DNA of 64,000 nucleotides from Burkholderia sp. OK233 (GTDB lineage: Bacteria; Pseudomonadota; Gammaproteobacteria; Burkholderiales; Burkholderiaceae): positions 434,001 to 498,000 of the forward strand of contig NZ_OCSR01000002.1 of NCBI RefSeq assembly GCF_900230185.1, written 5' to 3'. The notes below the pieces were generated by a model. It made no database searches. It worked only from the letters and a program-made list of their open reading frames with translations, and was not told the origin of the DNA. This document shows, in pieces, positions 41,435 to 50,337 of the stretch (position 1 is the stretch's first letter; each line of letters opens with the position of its first letter). The position numbers and the translations under genes were made by a program.

Positions 41435-42391
41435 ATGAACCGATTTCCCTGCGCCGTACTTTTTGTGCTGCAGGCCGCCCTGCTATCGGCCTGCTCGCAC
41501 CACGACGCCGGCACCTATCAGGGCTATGTCGAAGGCGAGTTCGTCTATCTCGGCTCGTCGCAATCCGGCAAGCTGACTCAATTGTCAGTCGCACGCGGAC
41601 AAACGGCCGGCGCGAACGCTCCCCTGTTTTCGCTTGAATCGGACGACGAAACCCACGCGCTGGTGCAGGCCCAGCAGCAACTCGCGGCCGCGCGCGCACA
41701 ACTCGAGGATATTCAGACCGGCAAGCGCGTACCCGAGGTCAACGTCAACCGCGCCCAACTCGCCGAAGCCATCGCCAATGCCCGCAAAGCATCGCTGCAA
41801 CTGACGCGGGATGAAGCTCAATACCGCGCGGGCGGCATTGCAAAGGCCCAGCTCGACGATTCGCGCGCCAATGCCGACTCCACCGCGGCACAAGTCCGCG
41901 AACTCACCAGTCAGGTCGAAGTCGCTCGCCTGCCGGCCCGTTCGCAACAGATCGTCCAACAGCAGGCTCAGGTGGCCGCCGCCGAGGCGGCCGTTGCGCA
42001 GGCGCAATGGAAGCTGGATCAGAAGCGCGTCAGCGCCCCGGCAGAAGGCCTTGTCTACGACACGCTTTATCGCCAGGGCGAATGGGTGCCGGCAGGTAGC
42101 CCGATCGTGCAGCTTTTGCCGCCGCAGAATATCAAAGTGCGCTTCTTCGTTCCAGAGACGATCGTCGGCCAGTTGACGCCCGATCGCCGCGTGGCTATAC
42201 ATTGCGACGGCTGCACAGCCGACGTGCCCGCCAGGATCACCTACGTATCGAGCGAAGCCGAATACACGCCACCGGTCATCTATAGCAACGAAAGCCGCGC
42301 CAAGCTCGTTTTCATGGTCGAAGCACACCCGTCAAGTGCGGACGCCATGAAGCTTCATCCTGGCCAACCCGTCTCAGTGGTGCTGCAATGA
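41435..42391 (+). CDS. HlyD/MFP-family adaptor lipoprotein of the ABC efflux operon (YbhG-like)
   Basis: 318 residues from the ATG at 41435, with GGAG seven bases upstream; the longer frame to 41282 lacks this support. The lipobox is LLSAC (Cys20). EGEFVYLGSSQSGKLTQLSV begins the first half-lipoyl/barrel unit, and a long coiled coil follows (about residues 75-200, rich in Gln/Ala). The second half-lipoyl is SAPAEGLVYDTLYRQGEWV. Family knowledge: the adaptor bridges the inner-membrane ABC pump and the outer-membrane channel. It overlaps the ATPase gene by 4 bp. Confidence 0.9.
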   Translation: MNRFPCAVLFVLQAALLSACSHHDAGTYQGYVEGEFVYLGSSQSGKLTQLSVARGQTAGANAPLFSLESDDETHALVQAQQQLAAARAQLEDIQTGKRVPEVNVNRAQLAEAIANARKASLQLTRDEAQYRAGGIAKAQLDDSRANADSTAAQVRELTSQVEVARLPARSQQIVQQQAQVAAAEAAVAQAQWKLDQKRVSAPAEGLVYDTLYRQGEWVPAGSPIVQLLPPQNIKVRFFVPETIVGQLTPDRRVAIHCDGCTADVPARITYVSSEAEYTPPVIYSNESRAKLVFMVEAHPSSADAMKLHPGQPVSVVLQ

Positions 42392-43332
42392 CCGCCGACG
42401 CAGAACAATACGTCATCGACGTCCATGATCTGAACAAGCGCTTCGGCGATAAGCATGTCGTCAACAACGTCTCGTTGCAGGTCGGACATGGTGAAATCTT
42501 CGGCTTTCTGGGACCGAACGGCAGTGGCAAGACCACCTCGATCCGGCTCATGTGCGGTTTGCTCACGCCCGATTCGGGAACCGGCACCTGTCTCGGTTAC
42601 GACATCGTGCGCGAGAGCGAACAGATCAAGCGCAATGTCGGATACATGACGCAGCGCTTTTCCTATTGGGAAGACCTGACCATTCGCGAGAATCTCGACT
42701 TCGTCGCGCGCGTCTACCAGATGCGCAACCGGCGCGAGGCCGTGGACCGCTCGCTGGAATCGCTCGGACTGCAAACGCGCGCGAACCAACTGACGGGCTC
42801 GCTATCGGGCGGCTGGAAGCAGCGGCTGGCGCTCGCCGCATGCATGCTGCACGAACCGAAACTGTTGCTGCTGGACGAACCCACCGCGGGCGTCGATCCC
42901 ACAGCGCGGCGAGACTTCTGGGAAGAATTGCACCGGCTCGCCGCACGCGGCATTTCGGTGCTCGTCAGCACCCATTACATGGACGAAGCGGAGCGCTGCC
43001 ACAAGCTTGCGTATATCGCCTACGGAAAGATGCTCGCCAACGGCACGTCGAGCGAGATCATCGAATCACAAGGTCTCGCGACATGGTCGATCCATGGCGA
43101 GCACCTGAGCACGCTGTCCGAACAACTCCGTGCGACACCCGGTGTGGACCAGACTGTCGTATTCGGTTCCTCGCTGCATGTAAGCGGACACGATCACGCC
43201 GCGCTCGAAGCGGCGGTCAGGCAGGCGACCGCGGACACCGCGCTACGCATTGAACCAGTCTGCACGGGTCTTGAAGACGTATTCATCTACCTGATGAGCC
43301 ATTCGAAAGACAACTTCGGAGCGCCATCGTGA
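42388..43332 (+). CDS. ABC transporter ATPase of the efflux operon
   Basis: 314 residues with one nucleotide-binding domain: Walker A GPNGSGKTT, signature LSGGWKQRLALAA, Walker B LLLLDEPTAGVDPTARRDFW and the switch His in VLVSTHYMDEAERC. This sequence is of the drug-exporter (ABC-2) class. The E. coli counterpart YbhF has two ATPase domains, whereas here there is one, so a homodimer would be needed. Its ends overlap the HlyD and permease genes by 4 bp each. Confidence 0.93.
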   Translation: MTADAEQYVIDVHDLNKRFGDKHVVNNVSLQVGHGEIFGFLGPNGSGKTTSIRLMCGLLTPDSGTGTCLGYDIVRESEQIKRNVGYMTQRFSYWEDLTIRENLDFVARVYQMRNRREAVDRSLESLGLQTRANQLTGSLSGGWKQRLALAACMLHEPKLLLLDEPTAGVDPTARRDFWEELHRLAARGISVLVSTHYMDEAERCHKLAYIAYGKMLANGTSSEIIESQGLATWSIHGEHLSTLSEQLRATPGVDQTVVFGSSLHVSGHDHAALEAAVRQATADTALRIEPVCTGLEDVFIYLMSHSKDNFGAPS

Positions 43333-44471
43333 AGCAGCGCACTGCATTTTCCGTGACGCGGTGGTGGGCCATCGTCCTCAAGGAGTTTCTCCAGTTGAGG
43401 CGCGACCGCGTCACCTTCGGCATGATTATCGGGCTGCCGATCATCCAGCTCGCGCTGTTCGGCTTCGCGATCAACACCGATCCGAAGCACCTGCCGACAG
43501 CGGTCATCATTCACGACCAGAGCGAGTTTTCCCGCAGCTTTGTCGCGGCAATGACGAACTCAGCCTATTTCGACATCGTCGAAACCTTGCCCGATGAGGA
43601 AGCGGGCCGCCGCGCACTCGCCCAGGGCCGAGTGCAATTCGTGCTTAACGTACCAGTCGATTTTTCGCGCAAATTGCTGCGAGGCGAACATCCGTCGCTG
43701 CTGCTCGAGGCCGACGCCACCGATCCGACCGCAACGAATACAGCCGTCGGCGCGCTTGCCGGCCTTGTTCAACCGGTCGCGAACAAAGACCTCAAGGGTC
43801 CGCTCGCGCATCTGAACGGCACTCAAAACGCCTTTGGCGTGCAGGTTCATAACCTGTACAACCCTGAAGGCATTACGCAGTACAACGTGGTGCCGGGACT
43901 GATGGGCGTGATACTGACCATGACGCTCGTCATGATGACGGGTCTCGCCGTGACGCGCGAACGCGAGCGCGGCACAATGGAAAACCTGCTCGCCACGCCG
44001 GTCCTGCCGGTCGAGGTCATGACCGGCAAGATCGTGCCCTATGTCTTCATCGGACTGGTCCAGGCATCCATCATTCTTGTCGCGACGCGCTTTGTCTTTC
44101 ACGTTCCGTTTGTCGGCAGCGCGGTCGCCATCTATCTGTCTGCCTTGCTCTTCATTGCAGCGAATCTGACGGTGGGCATCACGTTATCTTCGCTTGCGCA
44201 AAACCAGTTGCAGGCCATGCAACTCGCTGTCTTTTACTTTTTGCCGAACATTCTCCTTTCCGGCTTCATGTTCCCTTTCGCGGGCATGCCGCGATGGGCG
44301 CAGTTTATCGGCAACCTGTTGCCACTGACCTACTTCAACCGGCTGATTCGCGGCATTTTGCTCAAGGGCAATGGCTGGGCGGATCTCTGGCCATCCGTGT
44401 GGCCGATGGCGCTCTTCACGGCCATCGTCATGGCCATTGCGTTGCGTTTCTATCGTCGCACGCTGGACTAG
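43329..44471 (+). CDS. ABC-2 type permease of the efflux operon
   Basis: 380 residues. One N-terminal helix (VTFGMIIGLPIIQLALFGFAI) is followed by a large periplasmic domain (about residues 45-185), then five helices. ERERGTMENLLATPVLPVEVM is the conserved ABC-2 motif between helices, and FYFLPNILLSGFMFPFAGMP is the typical late segment. It overlaps the ATPase by 4 bp. Only one permease is encoded, against two (YbhS and YbhR) in E. coli, which suggests a homodimeric pore. Confidence 0.92.
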   Translation: MKQRTAFSVTRWWAIVLKEFLQLRRDRVTFGMIIGLPIIQLALFGFAINTDPKHLPTAVIIHDQSEFSRSFVAAMTNSAYFDIVETLPDEEAGRRALAQGRVQFVLNVPVDFSRKLLRGEHPSLLLEADATDPTATNTAVGALAGLVQPVANKDLKGPLAHLNGTQNAFGVQVHNLYNPEGITQYNVVPGLMGVILTMTLVMMTGLAVTRERERGTMENLLATPVLPVEVMTGKIVPYVFIGLVQASIILVATRFVFHVPFVGSAVAIYLSALLFIAANLTVGITLSSLAQNQLQAMQLAVFYFLPNILLSGFMFPFAGMPRWAQFIGNLLPLTYFNRLIRGILLKGNGWADLWPSVWPMALFTAIVMAIALRFYRRTLD

Positions 44472-44483
44472 GAGGACACGATC

Positions 44484-45944
44484 ATGAAACAACTCGCTTT
44501 ACTGTGTTCGCTCGTGTTGTGCGGCTGTGCGGTGGGACCGGACTTCCAGCCGCCCGCGGCGCCGGACACGCAAACGTATACGCGTAACGCAGAACCGTCA
44601 GGCACGGTGTCCGCCGACGCCACAGCCGGATCGGCGCAGACCTTCATCACCGCGGATACCGCCATGCCGATGTGGTGGCAACAGTTCCGCTCGGCGCAAC
44701 TCGACCGGCTTGTCGAGCAGGCGCTGAGCCGGAGCCCGACGCTTGCACAAGCTCGTGCCAGGCTGATTGAAGCGCACGAGAACTACAACGCTCAGGCCGG
44801 CGCGACAAGATTTCCGAGTGTCGACGCCAGCATTTCCGGGACGCGGCAACAAGTCGATCTGGCCGCTTTCGGTATTCCGCATGTCGAGAATCCGGGGCCG
44901 TTTTCGCTATTCAACGCATCGGTGAGCGTGTCCTATGCGTTCGATATTTTTGGCGGCAATCGTCGCGCGCTCGAAGCAACTCTGGCACAGGTCGACTACG
45001 AGGCATTCCAACTCGATGCGGCGCGGCTTTCCATTGCCGGCAACGTGGTATCGACGGCGGTGCTGCGCGCCTCGTTGCAACAACAGATCGTGCTGACGCA
45101 ACGTCTCGCCGATGCACAGGCGCAGCAGTTGTCGATTATCGAAGCGCGGTTTGCCGCCGGTGGCGTCTCGCAACTGGACGTGAACAGTCAACGCACGCTG
45201 CTTGCGCAGACGCGCGCATCGCTACCGCCGCTGGCGACCCAGCTCGCCCAGGCGGATCATCAACTCGCGATCCTGGTTGGCGTCGCGCCGTCGAAAGTGG
45301 ATTTCAGCGAACTCACGCTCGACTCTCTTCATCTACCCAATGACATTCCCGTCACGCTGCCCTCCACGCTCGCGCGGCAGCGCCCCGACATTCGCGCATC
45401 TGAAGCGTTACTGCATCAGGCGAGCGCGAATGTGGGCGTCGCGACGGCGAATCTGTATCCGCAGTTTTCCTTGTCGGCGGGCATCGGTTCGGAGCGGACA
45501 AGCATTCAGGACATCGTGAGCGGCCTGAATATCTGGAACTTCGGCCTGAATCTGACACAACCGATTTTCCATGGCGGCGAACTGCACGCTAAAAAGCGTG
45601 CAGCGCAAGCAGCTTATGACTCCGCCCTCGCCGGCTATCAGCAAACCGTACTGCAGGCGTTGCAACAGGTCGCCGACGCACTCACGGCGCTGCGCAACGA
45701 CGCGAACGAACTCCGCGCCCGTAACGACGCCGCCCTGCAAGCACAGGCCAACCTCGATATAGCGCGTGCGCAGTATTCAGCCGGGGGCGTCAGTCAGTTC
45801 AGCCTGCTCGATACGCAACGTCAGGCGCTGCAGACCGCACTGGACGAGACGCGCGCACAGGCCACCCGTTTGAGTGATACAGCGGCGCTGTTCCAGTCGT
45901 TAGGTCGTAGCCAGGATAGCCTGACCTTGGGAAGCACCCCGTAA
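44484..45944 (+). CDS. NodT-type outer-membrane factor lipoprotein of the ABC efflux operon
   Basis: 486 residues. The lipobox is LCGC (Cys15), followed by AVGPDFQPP, the usual NodT/OprM start. MPMWWQQFRSAQLDRLVEQA and the duplicated long helices (LSRSPTLAQARARLIEAHEN; RQRPDIRASEALLHQAS) mark it as a TolC-type channel. It lies 12 bp after the permease with AGGAGG upstream. It completes the pump, giving all parts for export to the medium. Confidence 0.93.
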   Translation: MKQLALLCSLVLCGCAVGPDFQPPAAPDTQTYTRNAEPSGTVSADATAGSAQTFITADTAMPMWWQQFRSAQLDRLVEQALSRSPTLAQARARLIEAHENYNAQAGATRFPSVDASISGTRQQVDLAAFGIPHVENPGPFSLFNASVSVSYAFDIFGGNRRALEATLAQVDYEAFQLDAARLSIAGNVVSTAVLRASLQQQIVLTQRLADAQAQQLSIIEARFAAGGVSQLDVNSQRTLLAQTRASLPPLATQLAQADHQLAILVGVAPSKVDFSELTLDSLHLPNDIPVTLPSTLARQRPDIRASEALLHQASANVGVATANLYPQFSLSAGIGSERTSIQDIVSGLNIWNFGLNLTQPIFHGGELHAKKRAAQAAYDSALAGYQQTVLQALQQVADALTALRNDANELRARNDAALQAQANLDIARAQYSAGGVSQFSLLDTQRQALQTALDETRAQATRLSDTAALFQSLGRSQDSLTLGSTP

Positions 45945-45972
45945 CGACATTGTCGAACACACTTGAATTTCA

Positions 45973-45984
45973 GAACGATCAGTC
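45973..45984 (+). promoter_or_regulatory. GAACGATCAGTC site before a TetR gene
   Basis: A 12-bp word 16 bp before the TetR start at 46001. It differs by one base from the word before the EamA transporter at 46650. It is a partly palindromic site centred on GATC. Probably an operator of the TetR protein between them. Confidence 0.5.
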
Positions 45985-46000
45985 TTAATATAGCTTCACC

Positions 46001-46630
46001 ATGAGACGACACCCTCCTTCCGCCAGCCCTTCCGCCCCGCCGTCCGAGCGCGGGCGGCCGCGTGAGTTCGATCTTGACGAAGTAACCGGCATTGCCGGCA
46101 AAGTCTTCTGGGAACAGGGCTACCATGCAACGTCGATTGAATCCTTATGTCAGTCAACGGGCCTTTTTCGTGCCAGCCTCTACAGTACGTTCGGCGATAA
46201 ACACGGGCTTCTGGTCGCCGCATTCGACCGTTACGCAGAAGGCGCCATTGCTCGCCTGAAAGAGCGACTCGCCGTCGATCTGCCGCCGCGCGAAGCACTT
46301 CGTGAGGCTTTGCTTCATTACACGCAGGTCGCCGGCAAGCTGTCAGGGCGCCACGGATGCCTCATCACGAACGCAGCCATCGAAATGTTGCCGGCTGACG
46401 AGGCTTTACGCCCTCACATCGAGACCACTTTGAGACGTATTGCCTCTCATCTGGTAGCCGCCGTGGTTCGCGGCCAACAAGCAGGGGAATTCAGCGCCGG
46501 GCTCGACGAGCAATCTGTCGGCAACTTTCTGCTCTGCATGGTTCAGGGCTTGCGCGTACTGGGAAAAGTGAATGTAAGCAGGAGCGAACTGGTGTCGATC
46601 GTCGACATGACAATGCGAGCGCTGGTCTAA
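46001..46630 (+). CDS. TetR-family regulator of the EamA transporter
   Basis: 209 residues. A Pro/Ser-rich N-terminus precedes the HTH (VTGIAGKVFWEQGYHATSIE then SLCQSTGLFRASLYSTFGDK, the conserved AcrR-type YxxFxxK end). The C-terminal domain has GRHGCLITNAAIEMLP, as in a group of TetR proteins that sense electrophiles or drugs through cysteine. It precedes an EamA transporter by 31 bp on the same strand, and the same 12-bp word lies before both genes, so autoregulation and control of the transporter are likely. Confidence 0.88.
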   Translation: MRRHPPSASPSAPPSERGRPREFDLDEVTGIAGKVFWEQGYHATSIESLCQSTGLFRASLYSTFGDKHGLLVAAFDRYAEGAIARLKERLAVDLPPREALREALLHYTQVAGKLSGRHGCLITNAAIEMLPADEALRPHIETTLRRIASHLVAAVVRGQQAGEFSAGLDEQSVGNFLLCMVQGLRVLGKVNVSRSELVSIVDMTMRALV

Positions 46631-46649
46631 AAAATTTTCCCTATTTCTG

Positions 46650-46661
46650 GAACGATCATTC
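46650..46661 (+). promoter_or_regulatory. GAACGATCATTC site abutting the EamA transporter start
   Basis: A near-palindrome (10 of 12 bases symmetrical) that ends at the base before the ATG at 46662. It repeats the site upstream of the TetR gene with one change and overlaps the only purine-rich ribosome-binding sequence (GGAA). Binding here could block translation start or act as an operator. Confidence 0.5.
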
Positions 46662-47681
46662 ATGAATAAACCCATCGAATTTCCTGTCACGCCAGTGTCG
46701 GGTCGGGGCAACCCGTCTGCCGGTCTGGTTGCGCAGTCGATCGGCAGTGGCTACCGGAAGGGCGTCGGGTTTTGCGTGATGGCAACGATCCTGATGGGCA
46801 TCATGTTTCCAGTGATGACGAGCGCCCTTGTGTATGTCGATCCATTCACGTTTACGTCGCTCAGGTATCTGATCGCCGGCGCGGCGTTTCTTACCCTGTT
46901 GCTGACAAAGGAAGGAAAGGGAGCGCTGAAGGCGAATGGGGAATCGTTCGCCCTGGCGTGGCTGCTCGGGTCGGTCGGCTTTTGCGGATTCGGATCGTTC
47001 GTCTTTCTGGGGCAGCAACTGGCGGGTCGCGAGGGTGCGCTGACTGCATCGATCATGATGGCAACGCAGCCCATGATGGGTCTGCTCGTGAACTCGATCG
47101 TGCGCAAGCGCCGCCCGCCGTTCTATTCGTTTCTGTTCATTCTGATGTCCTTCGCCGGCGTCTCGCTTGTGGTGACAAAAGGGGACGTCGCTGCCGTTCT
47201 GCGCGAACCGCAGCACTACTCGGCAAACGCCCTGATCGTCCTCGGCGCGCTGTGCTGGGTGATATATACCTTTAGCGCGTCCCACTTCAAGCGCTGGTCC
47301 GCACTCAAATACACGACGATGACCACCTGGCTCGGACTTACCACGATCATCGGACTCAACGTGGTGCTGTTCGCGCTTCACGTTGTACCGGTGCCATCGG
47401 CAACGGCATTGCGCGCGATCGTCCCTCACCTTCTCTATATGGGTCCGATCGCCGGCTTCATCGCGATCCTGTTCTGGAACATGGGTAACAAGATTCTCAC
47501 CCCGCTCAACGGCGTTCTGTTCATGGACGTATTGCCCGTCACGACCTTCGTCGTGTCTTCGTTGACCGGTGTGGTTCCGGAACATTGGCAAATCGCAGGC
47601 GCATGCATGACTTGCGCCGCGCTGATCTTCAACAATATCTACCTGCGACGCCAGGCCCGGAAACCCACATTGCAAAAGTAG
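46662..47681 (+). CDS. EamA/DMT-family transporter
   Basis: 339 residues, about ten hydrophobic segments in two EamA halves: PFTFTSLRYLIAGAAFLTLL in the first and TPLNGVLFMDVLPVTTFVVS with GVVPEHWQIAGACMTCAALI in the second. Family knowledge: DMT carriers export or import metabolites and drugs, and the substrate is not predictable. It follows a TetR gene on the same strand and should be its target. The 40-residue N-terminal extension before the first helix is slightly long for the family. Confidence 0.85.
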   Translation: MNKPIEFPVTPVSGRGNPSAGLVAQSIGSGYRKGVGFCVMATILMGIMFPVMTSALVYVDPFTFTSLRYLIAGAAFLTLLLTKEGKGALKANGESFALAWLLGSVGFCGFGSFVFLGQQLAGREGALTASIMMATQPMMGLLVNSIVRKRRPPFYSFLFILMSFAGVSLVVTKGDVAAVLREPQHYSANALIVLGALCWVIYTFSASHFKRWSALKYTTMTTWLGLTTIIGLNVVLFALHVVPVPSATALRAIVPHLLYMGPIAGFIAILFWNMGNKILTPLNGVLFMDVLPVTTFVVSSLTGVVPEHWQIAGACMTCAALIFNNIYLRRQARKPTLQK

Positions 47682-47729
47682 TGCGCGAGGACCACGACGC
47701 GCCAATACGCGCCGCGGCCCTCAACCGCC

Positions 47730-48596
47730 TTACTGCTTCGTCACCTGACCGTAGCCGATCACCGAGTTATCGGCCGCCTTGATCAGATAGATGATCGTCC
47801 GCTTGTACAACGTCGTGCTGCCGGAAACCGGCAGGAACGTGATCGCTGCGTTACCGGAGTAGGTCACGCCGGAACGCAACGTGCAGGTCCTCGTCGTGCC
47901 GCTCAAGGTCATCGTGTAAAGGTTCTTGCTCGAGCCCGGCGTGGTCAACGCCAGCGTGCCCGTGACACCGCAGCCGAGAATCGAACCGGTGAAGCCGCCC
48001 GCATCGTCGACCGTCAGCGTCGTCGAATTTTGCACCCACGTACCTGCGACGCTCGACTGGGTGACCGCGAGCGCATTAGCCGGGTCGTACTTCAGCGTCA
48101 GGTTCACTGTGTTGCCGTTGGCCACGTAGCTGCCATTCAAGACCTGGTTGGCGGTGAAGGTCCCGCTTCCCGATGTTGCCGTGTAGCGAATGCCGCCCAA
48201 AGAAGTCTCGAAGCCGGTGCTCAAGGTCCAGTTCGGCGCAGCGGTGGAGATCGTCCCGAAGAACGTCGACGTGACGACAGTGAACAGGCCGTTGATGTAA
48301 GAGAGGTTGCCGGTCGGGTCCACGAAGGCCGTCATGTTGGTCGTGCCCGATTGCGTCCAGATGCCTTCGGAACCGTTGCCTGCGGCAGCCGTCGAGCCAG
48401 CCTGCGGGGCCGTCAGGCTCGGCAGTGCCTCACCCGTCAAGGCCGGCGCCGACGCGGCCGCGGGTGCGGTTGCCGGCGCGCTGGCCGATTGGGCGGTCGG
48501 CGTGCTGCTACCGCCACCTCCGCCCCCGCCACACGCAGCGAGCACAAGTGAACCCAACATTGAAACGAGTAGAGTTGATTTTGTTTTCATTTTCAT
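47730..48596 (-). CDS. Putative surface lipoprotein with poly-Gly tether
   Basis: 288 residues. The signal peptide ends in a lipobox (LVLAAC, Cys22) followed by seven Gly and a Ser/Ala/Pro-rich flexible linker to about residue 70. The remaining domain is rich in Thr, Ser, Gly and beta-strand sequence (TGTWVQNSTTLTVDDAGGFTG type repeats). No family is recognised. The Gly tether and linker are common in Burkholderia lipoproteins that reach out from the outer membrane. It stands alone between a DMT gene and the mdt operon. Confidence 0.75.
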   Translation of the reverse strand: MKMKTKSTLLVSMLGSLVLAACGGGGGGGSSTPTAQSASAPATAPAAASAPALTGEALPSLTAPQAGSTAAAGNGSEGIWTQSGTTNMTAFVDPTGNLSYINGLFTVVTSTFFGTISTAAPNWTLSTGFETSLGGIRYTATSGSGTFTANQVLNGSYVANGNTVNLTLKYDPANALAVTQSSVAGTWVQNSTTLTVDDAGGFTGSILGCGVTGTLALTTPGSSKNLYTMTLSGTTRTCTLRSGVTYSGNAAITFLPVSGSTTLYKRTIIYLIKAADNSVIGYGQVTKQ

Positions 48597-48970
48597 TTTA
48601 TTAGTTCTGGGTGCGGACTCTCAATGCCGCAAAGTGATTGATTGGATCTCGATATACCCTGCGCAAAATCGCGCAACCCTGTAAACGGCAGTAAAAGAAA
48701 AGTCTTTAACGTTTACTGAAGAATCGTCCTTCCTTTGCTGGGGCTTGACAGACGGCATTTTTGACGATTAAGAGAACACAGGTACGATGTTGAATATGCA
48801 CATTGCATGGCATACTCATCTTCAAATCCAGATGTCCGTATCGATATCGACGATCCGGAATAGATGAACGCATGCGATAGCAGAAAACATCGAAACGAAA
48901 CTGCGGCGCTGGTAAAGTGCCGGTGATTTCGTTGCTTCCACCATGGATTCACTCACTTCGCGACGCCGCA
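48597..48970. other. Intergenic region with overlapping inverted repeats, upstream of ytcA-mdtNOP
   Basis: About 370 bp without a convincing gene. Two overlapping 7-bp inverted repeats share their right arm: GTAAACG (48681-48687) with CGTTTAC (48710-48716), and CAGTAAA (48689-48695) with TTTACTG (48712-48718). They cannot both form at once. The region is AT-richer than its surroundings and should hold promoters for both divergent genes. Confidence 0.5.
48745..48773 (+). promoter_or_regulatory. Candidate sigma-70 promoter for the ytcA-mdtNOP operon
   Basis: TTGACA (48745-48750) and TTAAGA (48768-48773) with a 17-bp spacer. This is a perfect -35 and a fair -10, about 200 bp before ytcA. It is a candidate only, as chance matches occur in AT-richer stretches. 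Confidence 0.4.
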
Positions 48971-49291
48971 ATGCCGCTCAAGTCAAATCAAAGAAACGCC
49001 GGCGATCCGATCGTGCTCCGCACGCGGCATCTTCCGGCCGTCGCTGCCCTGAGCCTGTCCTTGCAGGGGTGCACGCTGCGCGGTGCGCCGTCGTATGAAA
49101 TCTTCGGCGCCTACTTCCCGCTCTGGCTGTTGAGCGCGGTAGTCGGACTCATCGGTGCGCTTGTCGCCCATCGGATCTTCGTGTCCACGGGGTGGGCGCA
49201 GATCGTTCCGTTTCAGCTCTCCGTCTGCGTGGCCATCGGTTTGACGGTCGGCGTGCTCTTCTGGCTTTCAGGAACAGGATCGCTCTTATGA
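48971..49291 (+). CDS. ytcA: YtcA-like small lipoprotein, first gene of the mdtNOP operon
   Basis: 106 residues from the ATG at 48971; an earlier start at 48917 is less likely. A signal sequence ends SLQGC (lipobox Cys34), followed by YEIFGAYFPLWLLSAVVGLI, the conserved GAY(F/Y)P-W segment of E. coli YtcA, and a second membrane helix. YtcA precedes mdtN-mdtO-mdtP in E. coli in the same order. Its function is unknown. Its stop overlaps the mdtN start by 4 bp. Confidence 0.8.
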   Translation: MPLKSNQRNAGDPIVLRTRHLPAVAALSLSLQGCTLRGAPSYEIFGAYFPLWLLSAVVGLIGALVAHRIFVSTGWAQIVPFQLSVCVAIGLTVGVLFWLSGTGSLL

Positions 49292-50337
49292 AAATCGCCG
49301 GTAAGCGCCAGGCGTCCGTCAAGGGCCGCGTGATCGCGGGCGTGATCGTCGTACTCGGCCTCGCAGCTGCCTGGTACGGCTATGACCGGACCACCCGATT
49401 TCCGTCAACGGACGATGCAACGATCGATGCCGACGTCGTGCACGTCGCGTCGCCGGTCGGCGGCCGGATCGTCAGGCTGCCGGTGGAAGAGAACCAGCGT
49501 GTCATGAAGGGCGACATGCTCTTCGAGATCGATCCTGTGCCTTACCGGCTCGCGGTCGCACAAGCCCAGGCCGACCTCGAACTGGCCCGCGCGACGCTCG
49601 ACACGCGACGCAGATCGATTGTCGGCGAGCGCGCCACGGCGGTTATCGCCGGCGACCAGACCGGCAAAGCGGCACACAACTACGAACTGGCATCGCGCAC
49701 CGTGGAGCGGCTCACGCCGCTCGTGGCGAAGGGCTATGTCCCGGTTCAGCAACTGGATCAGGCGCAGGTCGCCCAGCATGACGCGGCGTTGTCGCTGAAG
49801 CAGGCGCAGGAGCAGAAGCAGGCCACCGCGCAGACAATCGGCGACGAAGCGGGCGCCGTCGCCTCTGTGCATGCGCGCGAGGCCGCCCTCGCGCTTGCGC
49901 AGCGCGGCCTTGACGACACCGTCGTGCGCGCGCCGCAGAATGGCTTCGTCACGGGGCTATCGGTGCTGGCGGGCGAGACGATCGCGCCGCATCAGTCGAT
50001 CTTCACACTCGTCCACGCGGACGAATGGTTCGCCGTCGCCAACTTCCGGGAAGGCGCGCTCGCGCGGATCGAGCCAGGCGATTGTGCGACCGTCTATTCG
50101 ATGATTGACCGCAGCCAGGCGATTCACGGCAAGGTGGTCGGTATCGGCGCGGGCGTTGCCGATTCCGACCGTATCAATCTGCCGCGCACCTTGCCGATCG
50201 TGCAGCAGTCCGTCAACTGGGTGCGGGTCGCCCAGCGCTTCCCCGTGCGTGTGCGGCTCGACGAGCCGGCCGCCCGGCTGGTGCGGATCGGTGCGAGCGC
50301 GATAGTCGAGGTCCGGCATGGCGCAGCCTGCCGGTGA
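49288..50337 (+). CDS. mdtN: MdtN-like membrane fusion protein (HlyD/EmrA family)
   Basis: 349 residues from the ATG at 49288. One N-terminal membrane helix (VIAGVIVVLGLAAAWYGYDR) is followed by TIDADVVHVASPVGGRIVRL, the first half-lipoyl typical of EmrA/MdtN adaptors. A long coiled coil rich in Gln and Ala follows (about 95-215). The second half is DTVVRAPQNGFVTGLSVLAGE. It pairs with the FUSC-type pump and outer-membrane factor encoded downstream. It overlaps ytcA by 4 bp and mdtO by 20 bp. Confidence 0.9.
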   Translation: MKIAGKRQASVKGRVIAGVIVVLGLAAAWYGYDRTTRFPSTDDATIDADVVHVASPVGGRIVRLPVEENQRVMKGDMLFEIDPVPYRLAVAQAQADLELARATLDTRRRSIVGERATAVIAGDQTGKAAHNYELASRTVERLTPLVAKGYVPVQQLDQAQVAQHDAALSLKQAQEQKQATAQTIGDEAGAVASVHAREAALALAQRGLDDTVVRAPQNGFVTGLSVLAGETIAPHQSIFTLVHADEWFAVANFREGALARIEPGDCATVYSMIDRSQAIHGKVVGIGAGVADSDRINLPRTLPIVQQSVNWVRVAQRFPVRVRLDEPAARLVRIGASAIVEVRHGAACR

